Shown here: positions 44,755 through 55,612 of the stretch, one piece after another
Layout: each line of letters begins with the position of its first letter
How positions within the stretch are numbered: position 1 is the first letter of the stretch
DNA from: Erythrophleum ivorense
Lineage: Eukaryota; Streptophyta; Magnoliopsida; Fabales; Fabaceae
NCBI GenBank assembly: GCA_026724425.1
Contig: JAIUCV010000076.1
Location: 1,387,501-1,451,500, forward strand
DNA: 64,000 nt
Direction: 5' to 3'
Position numbers and translations under genes: made by a program
Notes under the pieces: model-generated
Seen by the model: the letters and a program-made list of their open reading frames with translations, nothing else
What the model was told of the DNA's origin: nothing
Databases searched by the model: none

Positions 44755-45380
44755 TACCTAGAGAAAGACCAATTTTTTTTTTTTCAAAATCTAGCAAACA
44801 AAATTTAAAATTCTAAAAGTAACACAATTTTCTTCTGTGAAAATACTTTTTAGTGTAAATAAATTTATATTATCATTTGGGAAGGTTGTATGGCGCCCTC
44901 ACATTAATTCTTACTTAGCTACTCTTAATGATTTATTTTTGAAAAAAAAAGTATATATCAACTTAAAATAAAAGGAAACTAGATCGTCCAAATGAATCAT
45001 TTTTTATGTTAAATTATGCTATTATTGGAGAAAAAAACTTATAAATTTACTATTGGAATATGAGACTCAGAGCATCCTTATCTCAATGGTTCTCAAACTA
45101 TAATAAATAAACAATTTACTATTCCATAAACCAAATATTTTTTTTTGGGGTTTGCAGATGCTCTGCTTACGATGAGAGTGAAGCCGGTTACGCTAGCGAA
45201 AGTGCTGGCGAGAGCAATTCCAGCGAGAGAGATCTCACTTTTGTGACCAACAATCATTGTGGAAATGGCTCGAAGAAGGTACTGAGATATGTTTACAACC
45301 ACCATTGGAGCCGCCATTGAAGCCACCTTCTTCAGCTTCTCCCATCTTATCTTCTTTACTTCTTGCCTAGGATCTTCCAT
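44228..45380 (-). pseudogene. MATE gene D, 5' part (exon 1 and truncated exon 2)
   Basis: Exon 1 (45380-45171, MEDPRQEVKKIRWEKLKK..) is open with a GTAAG donor. Exon 2 is recognisable only from about 44712 to 44228. Its first approximately 130 bp (the ETLCGQAFGA block) are replaced by an A-rich tract, a small insertion near 44487 shifts the frame, and 15 bp are missing near 44382. The exon then breaks off in the PNSK codons at the viral junction. Its 3' half is at 29570-30102. Confidence 0.88.
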
Positions 45381-46445
45381 CAAATGTCATAATTTTCCCT
45401 TTGTTCCTGCTGTTGTAAGACTTGGATCAAATTAATTGCCGTCAACTCCCAACGAAGAGCCATCCAAGTCTTTGTTGAAGAAATAACTTCTTGTGGCCAG
45501 CATTAAAAGATGTCTATATGGATATCATTTCAAGAAAACTACAGTTTTGCTTGCTGTTCAAAAAAAAAAAAGTCCATCTTATCTAAACCAAACAAAAATG
45601 ATATTTCACATATATCAAGTACCATTAGCTCAGAAAAAGTACTTGAGGCAAAGTCTTAAATTATAGACTTTTGTCGTAGAATCTCCTGGTGATTAAAAAA
45701 GAAATGATATTCCACAAATTGAAACTATATCAATTGATCATTATTTAGGTATCCAAAAAAATATGAATTAGAACCTAGCGGAAAAAATACTTACACCTAA
45801 ATTCATTAGAAAATAAAAATATATTTGACTAAAACTTCAACTTCAACCAAAAACAAAACCATACTATCAATATTAAAGTATGTTATGATTTAAATTTTAA
45901 TATTTAAACAAAAATATTAAAAACTTAAAAAATTGAAATAAAATGACATTTTTAATAATTATCAGCAATTTATAAACCTAACTGAAGACTATTATCATCA
46001 ATTTTAAACACAAAATGACATTTATTTTAATTTATTACATACTTAAAAAGGAATATTTAATTTTATACATGGCTTGGGATAACACCTGATTTATTAGTAA
46101 TGAGCTTTCATAGTGTTTTTTTTTTCTTCCTTTTGTTCCTGCTATTGAGAAATTTTTAAAAATGTGTATCAAGTCTAGTAGTGAATTCGTTAAATTAACC
46201 TGATTTAAAAATCAAGGTTTGACATGACAACTAAATACTAAAGCTTAATTCCTGAGCACAGCAATTTAGCTCATTTATTTTAAACCTAAGTTCCATAGAT
46301 TTTCAACTTGGGATTCGTATTATACATCCTTTAAGCAATGAGTGAAGTAGAAATATTTTAAAATCCATAGCCGTTGAAGTTTCTTGAACAAACTCACTAG
46401 AAAAAACAATCAATTTTCACCCATAGTTCGTAATCCATTTCTCAA
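45381..46445. other. Spacer between MATE genes D and F
   Basis: AT-rich sequence with no gene recognised. Confidence 0.4.
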
Positions 46446-48634
46446 TTAACCAATGAGTTGTCTCGAAACTTTTTCATCAAGCATTCTCTCCCTAGCCTTG
46501 TTTGCCTGTAAAATTTCCCAAATAAGTGGAAACAAATATTAGCTCAATGTGTCCAAAATCGAACAAAGGACAAATAAATAAATAAAAAAGCGGTTTACGC
46601 GGTTTTTATCACCTCTTTTTTCCAATTGGTGAATCCAATAACAAGAAAGAGGAGTAGGGTTTGTAATGTTGATCCTGAGACTAAACCAGCCCAAAGTCCT
46701 TTCACATTGAGATGAAGATGAAAACATAGTAGAAGTCCAATGGGAATACCAATGATGTAATAAGAAGCTATGTTCACATAAGCTCCAATTTTCTGCCACC
46801 CTGTTCCTCTCACAATCCCTAAACACAACGAAACATTAAGTTTATGATCACGAAAATTTAAAAACGGGGTTCCTTATCCGAACAAGATGGTTTAGAAAAG
46901 CTTACCGGCGAGGACAGTCAAGAAGCTGTCCATGAGGATTGAAATGCAAAGAATGGGAGTGATCTCGGTCACATAGCGAGTTACTTCCTCCACATTGGTA
47001 TAAGCATAAGGCCATACATTGCGCGATAAGAAGAGAGCAGAGCTCACAACGACTGACTCAACAGCTGCAATTATTATTGCAGCTGAAGCAGAAGCACGAG
47101 CCCCACGCGGATTCCCAGCTCCTAGCTCATTTGCCACATTGGTACTAAACCAACATCGGAAATATAACATAAATCTCCTTCAAAATAATAATATATGTTA
47201 TTAGGATTTTGGTAGTAAATGAAAAGCAAACCTTGCTGCATCACCGATTCCATTTACCAAATTGAAGTGCAAAGAAGAAGTTGTGAGGCTGTTTAAATCC
47301 AAAAACCAAGGCTTAGACAATGAAGAAAAGGCAAGCCTCTTCACATTTGCACCAAAAAAAAAAAAGAAAAGGCAAGCAGGATTTTTTCTTTTTTTTTGGT
47401 TCGATGCATTACCAAATGGAAATAACCGAAGTTTCGAGTTTTGAGTTGGGTAGTAGACCAGACAGGAGAGTAATCACCTCGAAAGCGAACCACTCAAGGC
47501 TATTGGGAAGAGCAATAACAAAAACAATAAAAAAAAGTGTTAAAAAGGTAGTAAAGTTTAAAACAAAATAAAAAGTATAGAAATATCTATTAGAAATATT
47601 TTTTCATTACCAAAGATGTCAAACCGAAACTCAAACTAATATCCCAGAGCTTAGCCAACAATTATTTTTTAATAACTAGAGTCAATAGACTACTATAACT
47701 TGGTTGATCTGTATATTAAATCCCTATATAGCTTTACATACTTACCAACACATCATTGCAGAAGGAACCGCAAATTTAAAGAAGATTTTTGTGTGAATAA
47801 ACACATCCTTTGACATATAAATCCGCGTTTTCAAGCACGCTCGAGAGCGTTTCATGTAAACCCATAGGAAAACCGCGTTAAGCCAGTACGAGATACCGGT
47901 AGACACAGCTGCTCCTTTGACTCCAAAGTCGAATGTGTGAACCAGTAGCCAACAGAGAGGAACATGGAAAGCGAGAGCAGCTAGAGAGCTCAAAACCATT
48001 GGAAAGATCAATCTTTGTGACTGAAAATATCGAACCAGCGGCTCGAGAATGGAGTAAGCGAATAATGCTGGTATGAGCCAGAGGCAGTAAACAGCTGCTA
48101 ACTCTGCGACTTGAGGGTCTTGATGAAGCAGAATCAGGATCTGGTTCATGAACATCCAGAGAATCGAAATAGGAAAAGCGATCATCAAGATATAAACCAT
48201 GGAAGTGAATGTGTAGGATCCAAGCTTGTGATATTGTTCTGCTCCAAATGCTTGGCCACATAGTGTTTCCAATGCACCTGATAGTCCAAACTATTGTATA
48301 CAATATATGATTATAACAATCATATATTATTAAGATAAAATGATAATAAATCACACAAAAAAAAAAAAAAAAAAAATCTTACAAGGACACCAAAACCGGT
48401 GACGTTAGAAAAGGAGCTTCCAAGGGCGATTCCGGCGAGAGCGAGTTCGCTCCGGTGACCAACAATCATCGTAGAAGTTACCTGAAGAAGAAACTGAGAC
48501 ATGTTCACTGCGAGCATTGGAACAGCCATCGAAGCAACTTTCTTTATCTTCTCCCATCGTACCTTCTCTTTCTCTTCTCCTTCTTCTTCTGTTTTTTTTG
48601 TCTTCACCAGTAATGGAGCTTCGGTACTCTTCAT
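46446..48634 (-). CDS. MATE gene F: DTX18/ALF5-like MATE transporter
   Basis: Seven exons: 48634-48383, 48290-47746, 47499-47413, 47288-47232, 47144-46906, 46818-46613 and 46505-46446. All junctions are GT..AG and phases agree, giving 481 residues. The N-terminus is MKSTEAPLLVKTKKTEEEGEEKEK. The core shows FGLSGALETLCGQAFGAEQYHKLGSYTFTS, CLWLIPALFAYS and NELGAGNPRGARA. The last exon encodes ANKARERMLDEKVSRQLIG. It most resembles Arabidopsis At3g23550 (DTX18) and At3g23560 (ALF5), including an intron after SAMMC that genes A-D lack. DTX18 exports hydroxycinnamoyl amides and ALF5 confers root tolerance to toxins, so efflux of phenolic or toxic compounds is the likely job. A TATA-like TATTTTATAAC is at about 48645-48655. 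The gene looks intact. Confidence 0.94.
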
Positions 48635-48993
48635 CTTCGTTCTTGTTATAAAATATGGGAAGTTTGGTCAAATTTATAAACTTTAGACTTTGTATAGATG
48701 TGTAATCTTATAATAGACACACGACCAGTAAAAATTGGACACGTTGCAAAATAAATTTATATACGTCTAAAACGAAAAGCCGTTCGACTTTTATCTGCTC
48801 GTTCATTGAGGGAAAAAAGTACAGGAGGAAGACGTCGTATCCTAACGTGTGTAGCTCAAATAGTTAACATGCATATCTACATATGAAAAATCATGTAGGC
48901 TCTTGTATAAAAAAATTTAAAATTAATAATTTTTTTTAATGATTTGTAATAATAGTATAGTTATTATGTCTATGTTTTGGTTACAATATTATT
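48635..48993. other. Promoter side of MATE gene F
   Basis: AT-rich sequence upstream of the ATG with a TATA-like element about 15-20 bp upstream. No other feature is seen. Confidence 0.4.
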
Positions 48994-49002
48994 TTGTTTA
49001 TT
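48994..49002. other. MULE target-site duplication, left copy (TTGTTTATT)
   Basis: Exact 9-bp match to 54300-54308, flanking GGG.. and ..CCCC ends. Nine base pairs is the length made by Mutator-like transposases. Confidence 0.92.
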
Positions 49003-49115
49003 GGGCTGTTTTCACTTTTACACCACAAATTGAAGTCAAATGCAAAACTAACCTCTTCAATTTTTTTTTATTTTTTGTCCAATTATTTACGAGAATGCCA
49101 TTACTATTTCGAGTG

Positions 49116-50335
49116 GTAGACCTCAACAGAGGTCTACGAGAGCTGCATAAAGACCAAATACCCCTCATCTTCTACACTTAATTTCCAAAATGCCATATCA
49201 TCAATATTGTCAACCACCATTTTCGCTCAATTTGGAGCTGTTAATGCTCCGAAAATTCACTTTTGAGCTACCATTTCTCATTCTCTCAACTCATAAACTC
49301 TTATTCTTCCATTTTCTCCCCATTTTCATCCCAAAAACTCTATAAGCAAACTCAAATCTTGGATCTTGGCATTTCCGATTGTTTAGCTTACAGCAACGAC
49401 CGGAGCTCGTTACTGAAGGCTTAAATCGAAGTTATCAGCCCTCGAATAGCCTTTCTCCAACGCCCATGTAACTTTTCTTCCAAAATTCTAAGATTTTCAG
49501 TTTTGGTCCGCGAATGTAGACCTCAGTTGAGGTCTACTATGACTTAGTAGACCTCAGTTGAGGTCTACTTTACGTAGTAGACCTCAGTTGAGTTCTACTG
49601 GTCAACCGTTGCCATTTCCTTTGCAAAAAAAAAAAAACTAGTCGTAGACCTCCACTTAGGTCTACTACACGTGGAGGTTAGTTTTGCAATTGATCGAGAA
49701 AAATGTTTTTTCCTGTAGACCGATGTGGAGGTCTACTCCACGTGGAGGTTAGTTTTGCAATTGATCGAGAAAAATGTTTGTCGGAGGTCTACGGCTTAGG
49801 TCTACCTACAAAAAAAAAGGTCTACCGTTAAGGTCTACGGGGTCTGGTAGACCTCAGGTGAGGTCTACGGGGTCTGGTAGACCTCAGGTGAGGTCTACGG
49901 GGTCTGGTAGACCTCAGGTGAGGTCTACTAAAATATCTGGTCAACGCAAAAAAATTGAGGTCTACAGAAAAGGTCTACCAGAGGAAAGTCAAACTTGGGT
50001 CAACTGAAAACTAACCATTTTGAGGTCTACTTTTTGCGGTAGATCTACATGGTAGACCTCGTTTTGCTCCGTAGACCAATTAAGAGGTCTACTAATCAAA
50101 ACGAGGTCTACCACAACAAACATTTTTTTCGATCAATTGCAAAACTAACCTCCACGTGGAGTAGACCTCCGCGGTAGACCTCCGGTCAAAAACATTTTTC
50201 TCGGTCAATTGCAAAACTAACCTCCACGTGGATAGACCTCAGTTGAGGTCTACAACGTAGATCTACGTAGTAGATCTACGACGTAGATCTACGTTGTAGG
50301 TCTACGACGTAGATCTACGTTGTAGGTCTACTATT
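49116..50335. repeat. GTAGACC/GGTCTAC inverted-pair array, left arm of MULE
   Basis: Dozens of GGTCTAC or GTAGACC words occur, many as head-to-head pairs that form near-palindromes. The clearest are 49516-49537, 49547-49568 and 49579-49600 (22-bp pairs, 31-32 bp apart) and three exact 30-bp repeats at about 49838-49929. Copies of ACGTGGAGGTTAGTTTTGCA lie in one orientation at 49670 and 49739 and in the other at 50145 and 50213, giving a larger inverted structure. The array lies in what looks like the 5' UTR intron of the transposase gene. Confidence 0.85.
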
Positions 50336-50602
50336 ATGTGTTATTTTGTAAATCGTTTTTTTGGTCAATATATCTAGTATTTTGAAATTTTTCTTGAACA
50401 GTTGGGTTTTTTAACTTGTTTACTTGCTTATATATGAGTTTCAAATGTTCATTTGGTGTGATTAAGGCTCTATTCGGTTTTCTTTTAAATTAGTTAACTA
50501 GCTTAATTTATTGGTAGACCGATGTGGAGGTCTACACGTTAGGTCTACTGCTTAGGTCTACTCTACTTATGTTGTTTTGTTTGTTTGTTTTTGTTGCAGA
50601 AA

Positions 50603-50785
50603 ATGGTTTGTTTAGCTTCCGTCTATGAAAAATGGCTGATGGTAGAAGACATGTCATGGCATTTTGAGGTGGATAAAGGAAAAGGAGGGAGAGTGTTCTA
50701 CTTGCGGGATGGTTGTACCCATGAGGAGCTTGTGAGAATGGTACAGTCTGACTATATGTTGGATATGGAAGCAGAGCTGGTGTAG
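50603..50785 (+). pseudogene. MULE transposase, N-terminal exon remnant
   Basis: An acceptor-like TTTTTGTTGCAG precedes ATG. The frame reads MVCLASVYEKWLMVEDMSWH.. then GRVFYLRDGCTHEELVRMVQ, a pattern I recognise from the N-terminus of Arabidopsis VANDAL/MuDR transposases. It stops at TAG (50783-50785) where the continuing frame (ISYPLPDVI) shows the stop is a mutation. The catalytic DDE part is absent from the element. Confidence 0.7.
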
Positions 50786-51159
50786 ATATCTTATCCATTG
50801 CCAGATGTGATTACATGTGTTTTTAAAAATTGAATCGTTTGCACTGATTTAGGTGAACAACGAAGATGTAGACTGAAAACGAGGTCTACGCGGTAGGTCT
50901 ACGCAGGAGGTCTCCAGCTTTTTCATGTTTTTTTTATCTAAGTTAATACGAGTCGCAACCTATGCAGCTTTTTCATGTATCAGAACACTTGCACTAATTC
51001 GAGATTTACATTAGAGGTCTACTCCGAAAACATTTACATTATGATTCATCAACAAGGTTATAGGTTACACCAAAAACAAATAGAGCGTTAGTTATAGGTA
51101 CACAGAAAAAATGGTACCATAACGCTTTTCCAAAGTAAACCCAGTTAATATGCAAAGAT

Positions 51160-51300
51160 ATCTAGCTAGCTATATCTCCAGATCATCCCAATCACGTTCT
51201 GGTGGTCCGCGAAGCAGATTCGCTCACTCCTAAATCATTCCGGGTGCAATTTCATGCGCTGACGAAACAAGTCCAAGACTGCATCCATGTGCTGAAAATA
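51160..51300 (-). pseudogene. Ulp1-protease-like exon remnant in MULE
   Basis: On the minus strand an acceptor TATTTTCAG is followed by HMDAVLDLFRQRMKLHPE, a stop, then FRSERIRFADH. The HMDAV(L/M)..L..R pattern is familiar from Ulp1/DUF1985-type genes carried by plant MULEs. It is short and broken, so the assignment is tentative. Confidence 0.4.
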
Positions 51301-51354
51301 TTTTTGAAATATACATGCACGTTAGAACGCTGAAGACATGAAAAGCATAAGAAT

Positions 51355-52022
51355 AAAGGTCTACTGGAAAGGTCTACTGCAACGGTCTACTGCAACGGTC
51401 TACTTCAACGGTCTACTGGATAGGTCTACTGGATAGGTCTACAGGAAAGGTCTACTGAAACGGTCTACGCGCATGAAAAGCATAAGAATAAAGGTCTACT
51501 GCATCTGTCTACTTCATCTGTCTACTGCAACTGTCTACTGCAAAGGTCTACGTAATCGGTCTACTGGAAAGGTCTACTGGAAAGGTCTACTGCAAAGGTC
51601 TACTGGAAAGGTCTAAGTGCATGAAAAGCATAAGAGTAAAGGTCTACTGGATCTGTCTACTGCAAAGGTCTACGTAATCGGTCTACTGGAAAGGTCTACT
51701 GAAAAGGTCTACTGGAAAGGTCTACTGAAAAGGTCTACTGGAAAGGTCTAAGCGCATGAAAAGCATAAGAATAAAGGTCTACTGGATCTGTCTACTGACC
51801 AGCTCCTAAATTGAAAAACCTTCACAAACAACATAAAATTTCAATTTGTTTTCAGAGAAGACAAACTATGGAAGATCCAAGCAAATAAAGGGTTTTACCC
51901 ATAATCTCTACCACAGAGGTCTACCACAGAGGTCTACAACAGAGGTCTACAACAGAGGTCTACCACAGAGGTCTACAACAGAGGTCTACAACAGAGGTCT
52001 ACAACAGAGGTCTACCACAGAT
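51355..52022. repeat. GGTCTACTG and GGTCTACCACAGA arrays, middle of MULE
   Basis: 51358-51800 carries about 30 copies of roughly 12-bp units (AAAGGTCTACTGG and relatives) broken by a recurring GCATGAAAAGCATAAGA spacer at about 51471, 51618 and 51753, which gives a higher-order period of about 140 bp. 51909-52022 has nine GAGGTCTAC(C/A)ACA units. All motifs here face one way, unlike the paired left arm. Confidence 0.85.
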
Positions 52023-52707
52023 CTGAGAAAACAAAACCTCAATTTATTACAGATCGAGAGAGAAAAACTTACAGCGGCGGTGACGGTGGCGATCAGAGAA
52101 GGAAGAAAAACTGCATATTCCCATCTCATTTTCTCCCATCCTTGTTTTCCCAAATCCTTTCTCTAGCTCCTCTCTCAATATTAAGCCAAAGACAATGGCA
52201 AATGGAACTGATTAAGAAGCTCCTTAATAAGATATGTTGAATCATTTCAAAAGAAGCATAAGAAAGAAGTCCCAAAAGAGAATCCTTGGATTCCAAAACC
52301 ATGAGAAACGAACCTGCAACCGGATCTAGAAATTGGCCAAGCGTCGTGGAAGAGGACATGAGGGATGCTACGAGGACCGAGGGGAAGACGAGGGATGCTA
52401 CATGGCCAAACCGCGACCGCCGCAGCACCGTTTCAGGAGAGTTTCATATCTGGAGGATTTGAGAGTAGATCCAGGAAAGGAGAACAGTACAGCTTTAGAT
52501 CTGATGGAGCTGAAGTTGAGAAAGGAAGAGAGAAGCGTCGCCATAGTCTCTGGAAGAAAAGATTGGAAAAAATGATGGCCAAAACGGAGAAGAAGAGGAA
52601 GAAGAAATTGACGGAGGATAAGAGAGAGAGAGGCGTTGATGAAAGAGAGTTTCACATAATTTTTTTTTTTCACAAAATTAGGGTTTCCCCTTTATATACC
52701 AGGATAA

Positions 52708-54118
52708 AACGGTTGGTAGATCTACATGGTAGATCTACATGGTAGATCTACATGGTAGATCTACATGGTAGATCGACATGGTAGATCTACATGGTAGACC
52801 TCCGTGGTAGACTTACTCGGTAGACCTCACACATTTATAGATTTTAACCTAAATGTCTTTACTTATCTATAAATGATTCATTTGTATGCAATAATATTTT
52901 TGGTAGATGATAATGTCTATCTTTTAGTTATTCATACAAGTTTTTTTGTCAAATTATTATTTTTTTAATTTTTAATTTAATTTTAAGATTCAATTATTTG
53001 GTAGATCTACATGGTAGATCTACATGGTAGACGTACCCGGTAGACCTCACACATTTATATGTTTTAATCTAAATGTCTTTGCTTATCTATAAATGATTCA
53101 TTTGTATTCAATCATATTTTTTGTTGATGATAATGTCTATCTTTTATTTATTCATACAGGTTTCGTTGTCAAATTATTTTTTATTTAATTTTTAATTTAA
53201 ATTTAAGAATTAATTATTTGGTAGATCTACATGGTAGATCTACATGGTAGATCTACTTTACCCTAAACCCTAAATCGAATAATTTAGATAAAATTTTGTA
53301 ACAATGTGCTTGCCCTATTGTCATTTTACAGTTTGGATAACAAATAAACGAACATTGAATCGTATAACAAACCAAAAACAACAATTGGTCTAGAAATTTT
53401 CAAAACCCTACAACTTACACCATTCAACCCTAAACAATCTACTCAAACTCTTATCCTTATGAACTATATATTCATGATATTTATAGATTCATGCATTTTT
53501 CTGAGATCATATTTTTAGTAGATGTTAAATGTCTATTATTTCGTTATTTCTGAAAAAAATATTTCAAAAAATATTTTTTTTTAATTTTAAATTTAAATTT
53601 AAGATTTAATTATGTGGTAGATCTACATGGTAGATCTACATGGTAGATCTACATGGTAGACGTACCCGGTAGACCTCACACATTTATAGGTTTTAACTTA
53701 AATATCTTTGCTTATCTATAAATGATTCATTTGTATGCAATAATATTTTTGGTAGATGATAATGTCTATCTTTTAATTATTCATACAAGTCTTTTTGTCA
53801 AATTATTATTTTTCAAATTTTTAATTTAAATTTAAGATTTAATTATTTGGTAGATCTACCTGGTAGATCTACCTGGTAGATCTACATGGTAGACCTCACA
53901 CATTTATATGTTTTAACCTAAATGTCTTTACTTATCTATAAATGATTCATTTGTATTCAATCATATTTTTTGTAGATGATAATGTCTATCTTTTAATTAT
54001 TCATACATGTTTTGTTGTCAAATTATTTTTTATTTAATTTGTAATTTAAATTAAAAGTTTAATTATTTGGTAGATCTACATGGTAGATCTACATGGTAGA
54101 TCTACATGGTAGATCTCC
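52708..54118. repeat. GTAGATCTAC arrays in about 240-bp higher-order repeats, right arm of MULE
   Basis: Runs of the 13-bp unit GGTAGATCTACAT start at about 52713, 52999, 53220, 53615, 53847 and 54068. Each is followed by a shared AT-rich segment (CACACATTTATAGGTTTTAA.., TAATGTCTATCTTTTA..). The spacing is 220-240 bp except one longer unit. GTAGATCTAC is a perfect 10-bp palindrome. Confidence 0.88.
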
Positions 54119-54299
54119 ATGTTTGTCTACCACAGCGTCTGGAGGTTAAAATCGTAATCGTGACATGCGTTTTTTTGTTTGTTCATAAGAGAGTGTGAGG
54201 TACTGTTACTGTAGAAAAGGTTAGTTTTGCAATTGTTTCAAATTGTGATCTAGTTGAATAGAAAAAATCAATTTATGGTCTATTTTTGGCAATTTCCCC

Positions 54300-54308
54300 T
54301 TGTTTATT
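54300..54308. other. MULE target-site duplication, right copy (TTGTTTATT)
   Basis: Exact copy of 48994-49002. Confidence 0.92.
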
Positions 54309-54837
54309 CCCATGTTTCATTTTGTAACACTATTGTGTCTATGTTTTTAATATGAGCGATTCAGAGTGTAAAATTGATTTGACACCTCAATAAAGGGACT
54401 TTAGTTAAAGGGGATTACACAATGACCATCAATCAATATTCAATTAGTCATATAGACGATATATATATAGTTATTCCAAAAATGAAGAAACGACATTTTC
54501 TGTTATTTGTTTGTATATACTACATTGGCTCAGATACACAGTTCGACAAATTAAATATCGATCTAGGATCATTTATTTATATAAGTAATATCGTCTCAAT
54601 TATTTTAAATTAATCAGTCAATACGTCCTGATGTTGAATAATCACAGACCTGTACTAGGTTCTTTGTTTGTTTTGTTACCTTGGTCCAGTCCAACTCGAC
54701 AACAAATAATTCATCATCGCTTATTTCAGTTGCTTGTCTAATAGATATCCATGTACCTTAATTCATATAATTCATTCCCACATAATTAATATAAAAAAAA
54801 TCAATATCAATCAATTCGTTTCCTAGCCTTTTGACAA

Positions 54838-54883
<46 letters not shown>

Positions 54884-55158
54884 TATAAATATTTTATTTT
54901 AAAAAATAATAATAATAAAATACAATTATTTTATAAAAAATAATACAAATAATAAATAATTTGTTTCCTGACGACTATCGAAAGAACCGAACTTACCTAA
55001 CAATTTTAATCTATACTTTATTTGCCTGGTTATTTTTGTCGATTTTTTCAAAGATAAATTAAGAACCAGAAGTTGTATAGAAAATGTAACAATAATGGGT
55101 TCTCACATAGTGACATCATAGTGGCATAAAAAATAAAACACAGAGTTGTATTGATTTA
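54309..55158. other. AT-rich spacer with a (TAA)n microsatellite
   Basis: A (TAA/AAT)n tract lies at about 54839-54881. No gene is recognised. Confidence 0.5.
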
Positions 55159-55612
55159 GGGAAAATCGCATTTTAAACCATAAAGGTGAAAAATGATAGC
55201 ACTTTAAACCTTCAAGGTTTTTTACTAGCATTTCAAACACTCAAACCATTTACTCTCACACTTTAAACCACGAAATTAACAATTTTTTACACAATGCTGA
55301 AAAACTTAACGGAAAAAGTTTAATAATTGAGTTTCGAAGAGATAATTGAATGTTTAGAAGTCGAAATAGGGTAAATAAAATTTGTATGATTGAGTTCGAG
55401 TTATTAAACCTTTTTTGTTTAATTTTTGATACTTTGAATTTAAAATATTAAACTTTTTTTCATTAAATTTTTCGGCGGCGCGTAAAAATTTGTTAATTTT
55501 GTGGTTTAAAGTGTGAAAGAAAATGGTTTGAGTGTTTGAAGTGCTAAGGAAAACTTTGGAGGTTTAAAGTGTTAGCATTTGTCACTTTTATGGTTTAAAA
55601 TGTAATTTTCCC
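55159..55612. mobile_element. Foldback MITE with about 120-bp inverted repeats
   Basis: The left arm starts GGGAAAATCGCATTTTAAAC and the right arm ends TTTAAAATGTAATTTTCCC. The arms match over roughly 120 bp with scattered changes and contain repeated TTTAAACC words. The 454-bp size, GGGAAAAT ends and long inverted repeats fit a non-autonomous MULE-type MITE. A clean 9-bp duplication is not seen (TATTGAT occurs near both ends). Confidence 0.72.

Larger units (their letters stand above)
49003..54299 (+). mobile_element. Degenerate VANDAL-like MULE (5297 bp) packed with GTAGAYC repeats
   Basis: The ends are GGGCTG.. and ..TTTCCCC, flanked by a perfect 9-bp duplication. A subterminal inverted match (CAAATGCAAAACTAACC at about 49037, complement CAATTGCAAAACTAACC ending at about 54220) supports TIRs that have partly decayed. 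The inside holds the start of a transposase gene (50603), a remnant of a second gene on the opposite strand (about 51160-51300), and long arrays of GTAGACC/GGTCTAC and GTAGATCTAC. The coding parts are broken, so it is not autonomous. Confidence 0.85.

Noticed and set aside
47019..47204. Small plus-strand ORFs overlapping MATE exons (also 27360-27569, 11542-11733 and 48501-48686)
   Set aside because: They are antisense shadows of membrane-protein exons.
49829..49929. CRISPR-like direct repeats
   Set aside because: There are no unique spacers, the units are contiguous, and the DNA is a plant nuclear transposon.
49774..50007. ORF with a decapeptide repeat (RSTGSGRPQV)
   Set aside because: It results from the exact 30-bp GTAGACC repeats; there is no conservation or gene context.
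52036..52680. Possible gene in the MULE interior (minus ORF 52398-52673, plus ORFs 52333-52745)
   Set aside because: The frames are short and low complexity with no recognisable domain. It may be leader sequence of the second MULE gene but cannot be supported.
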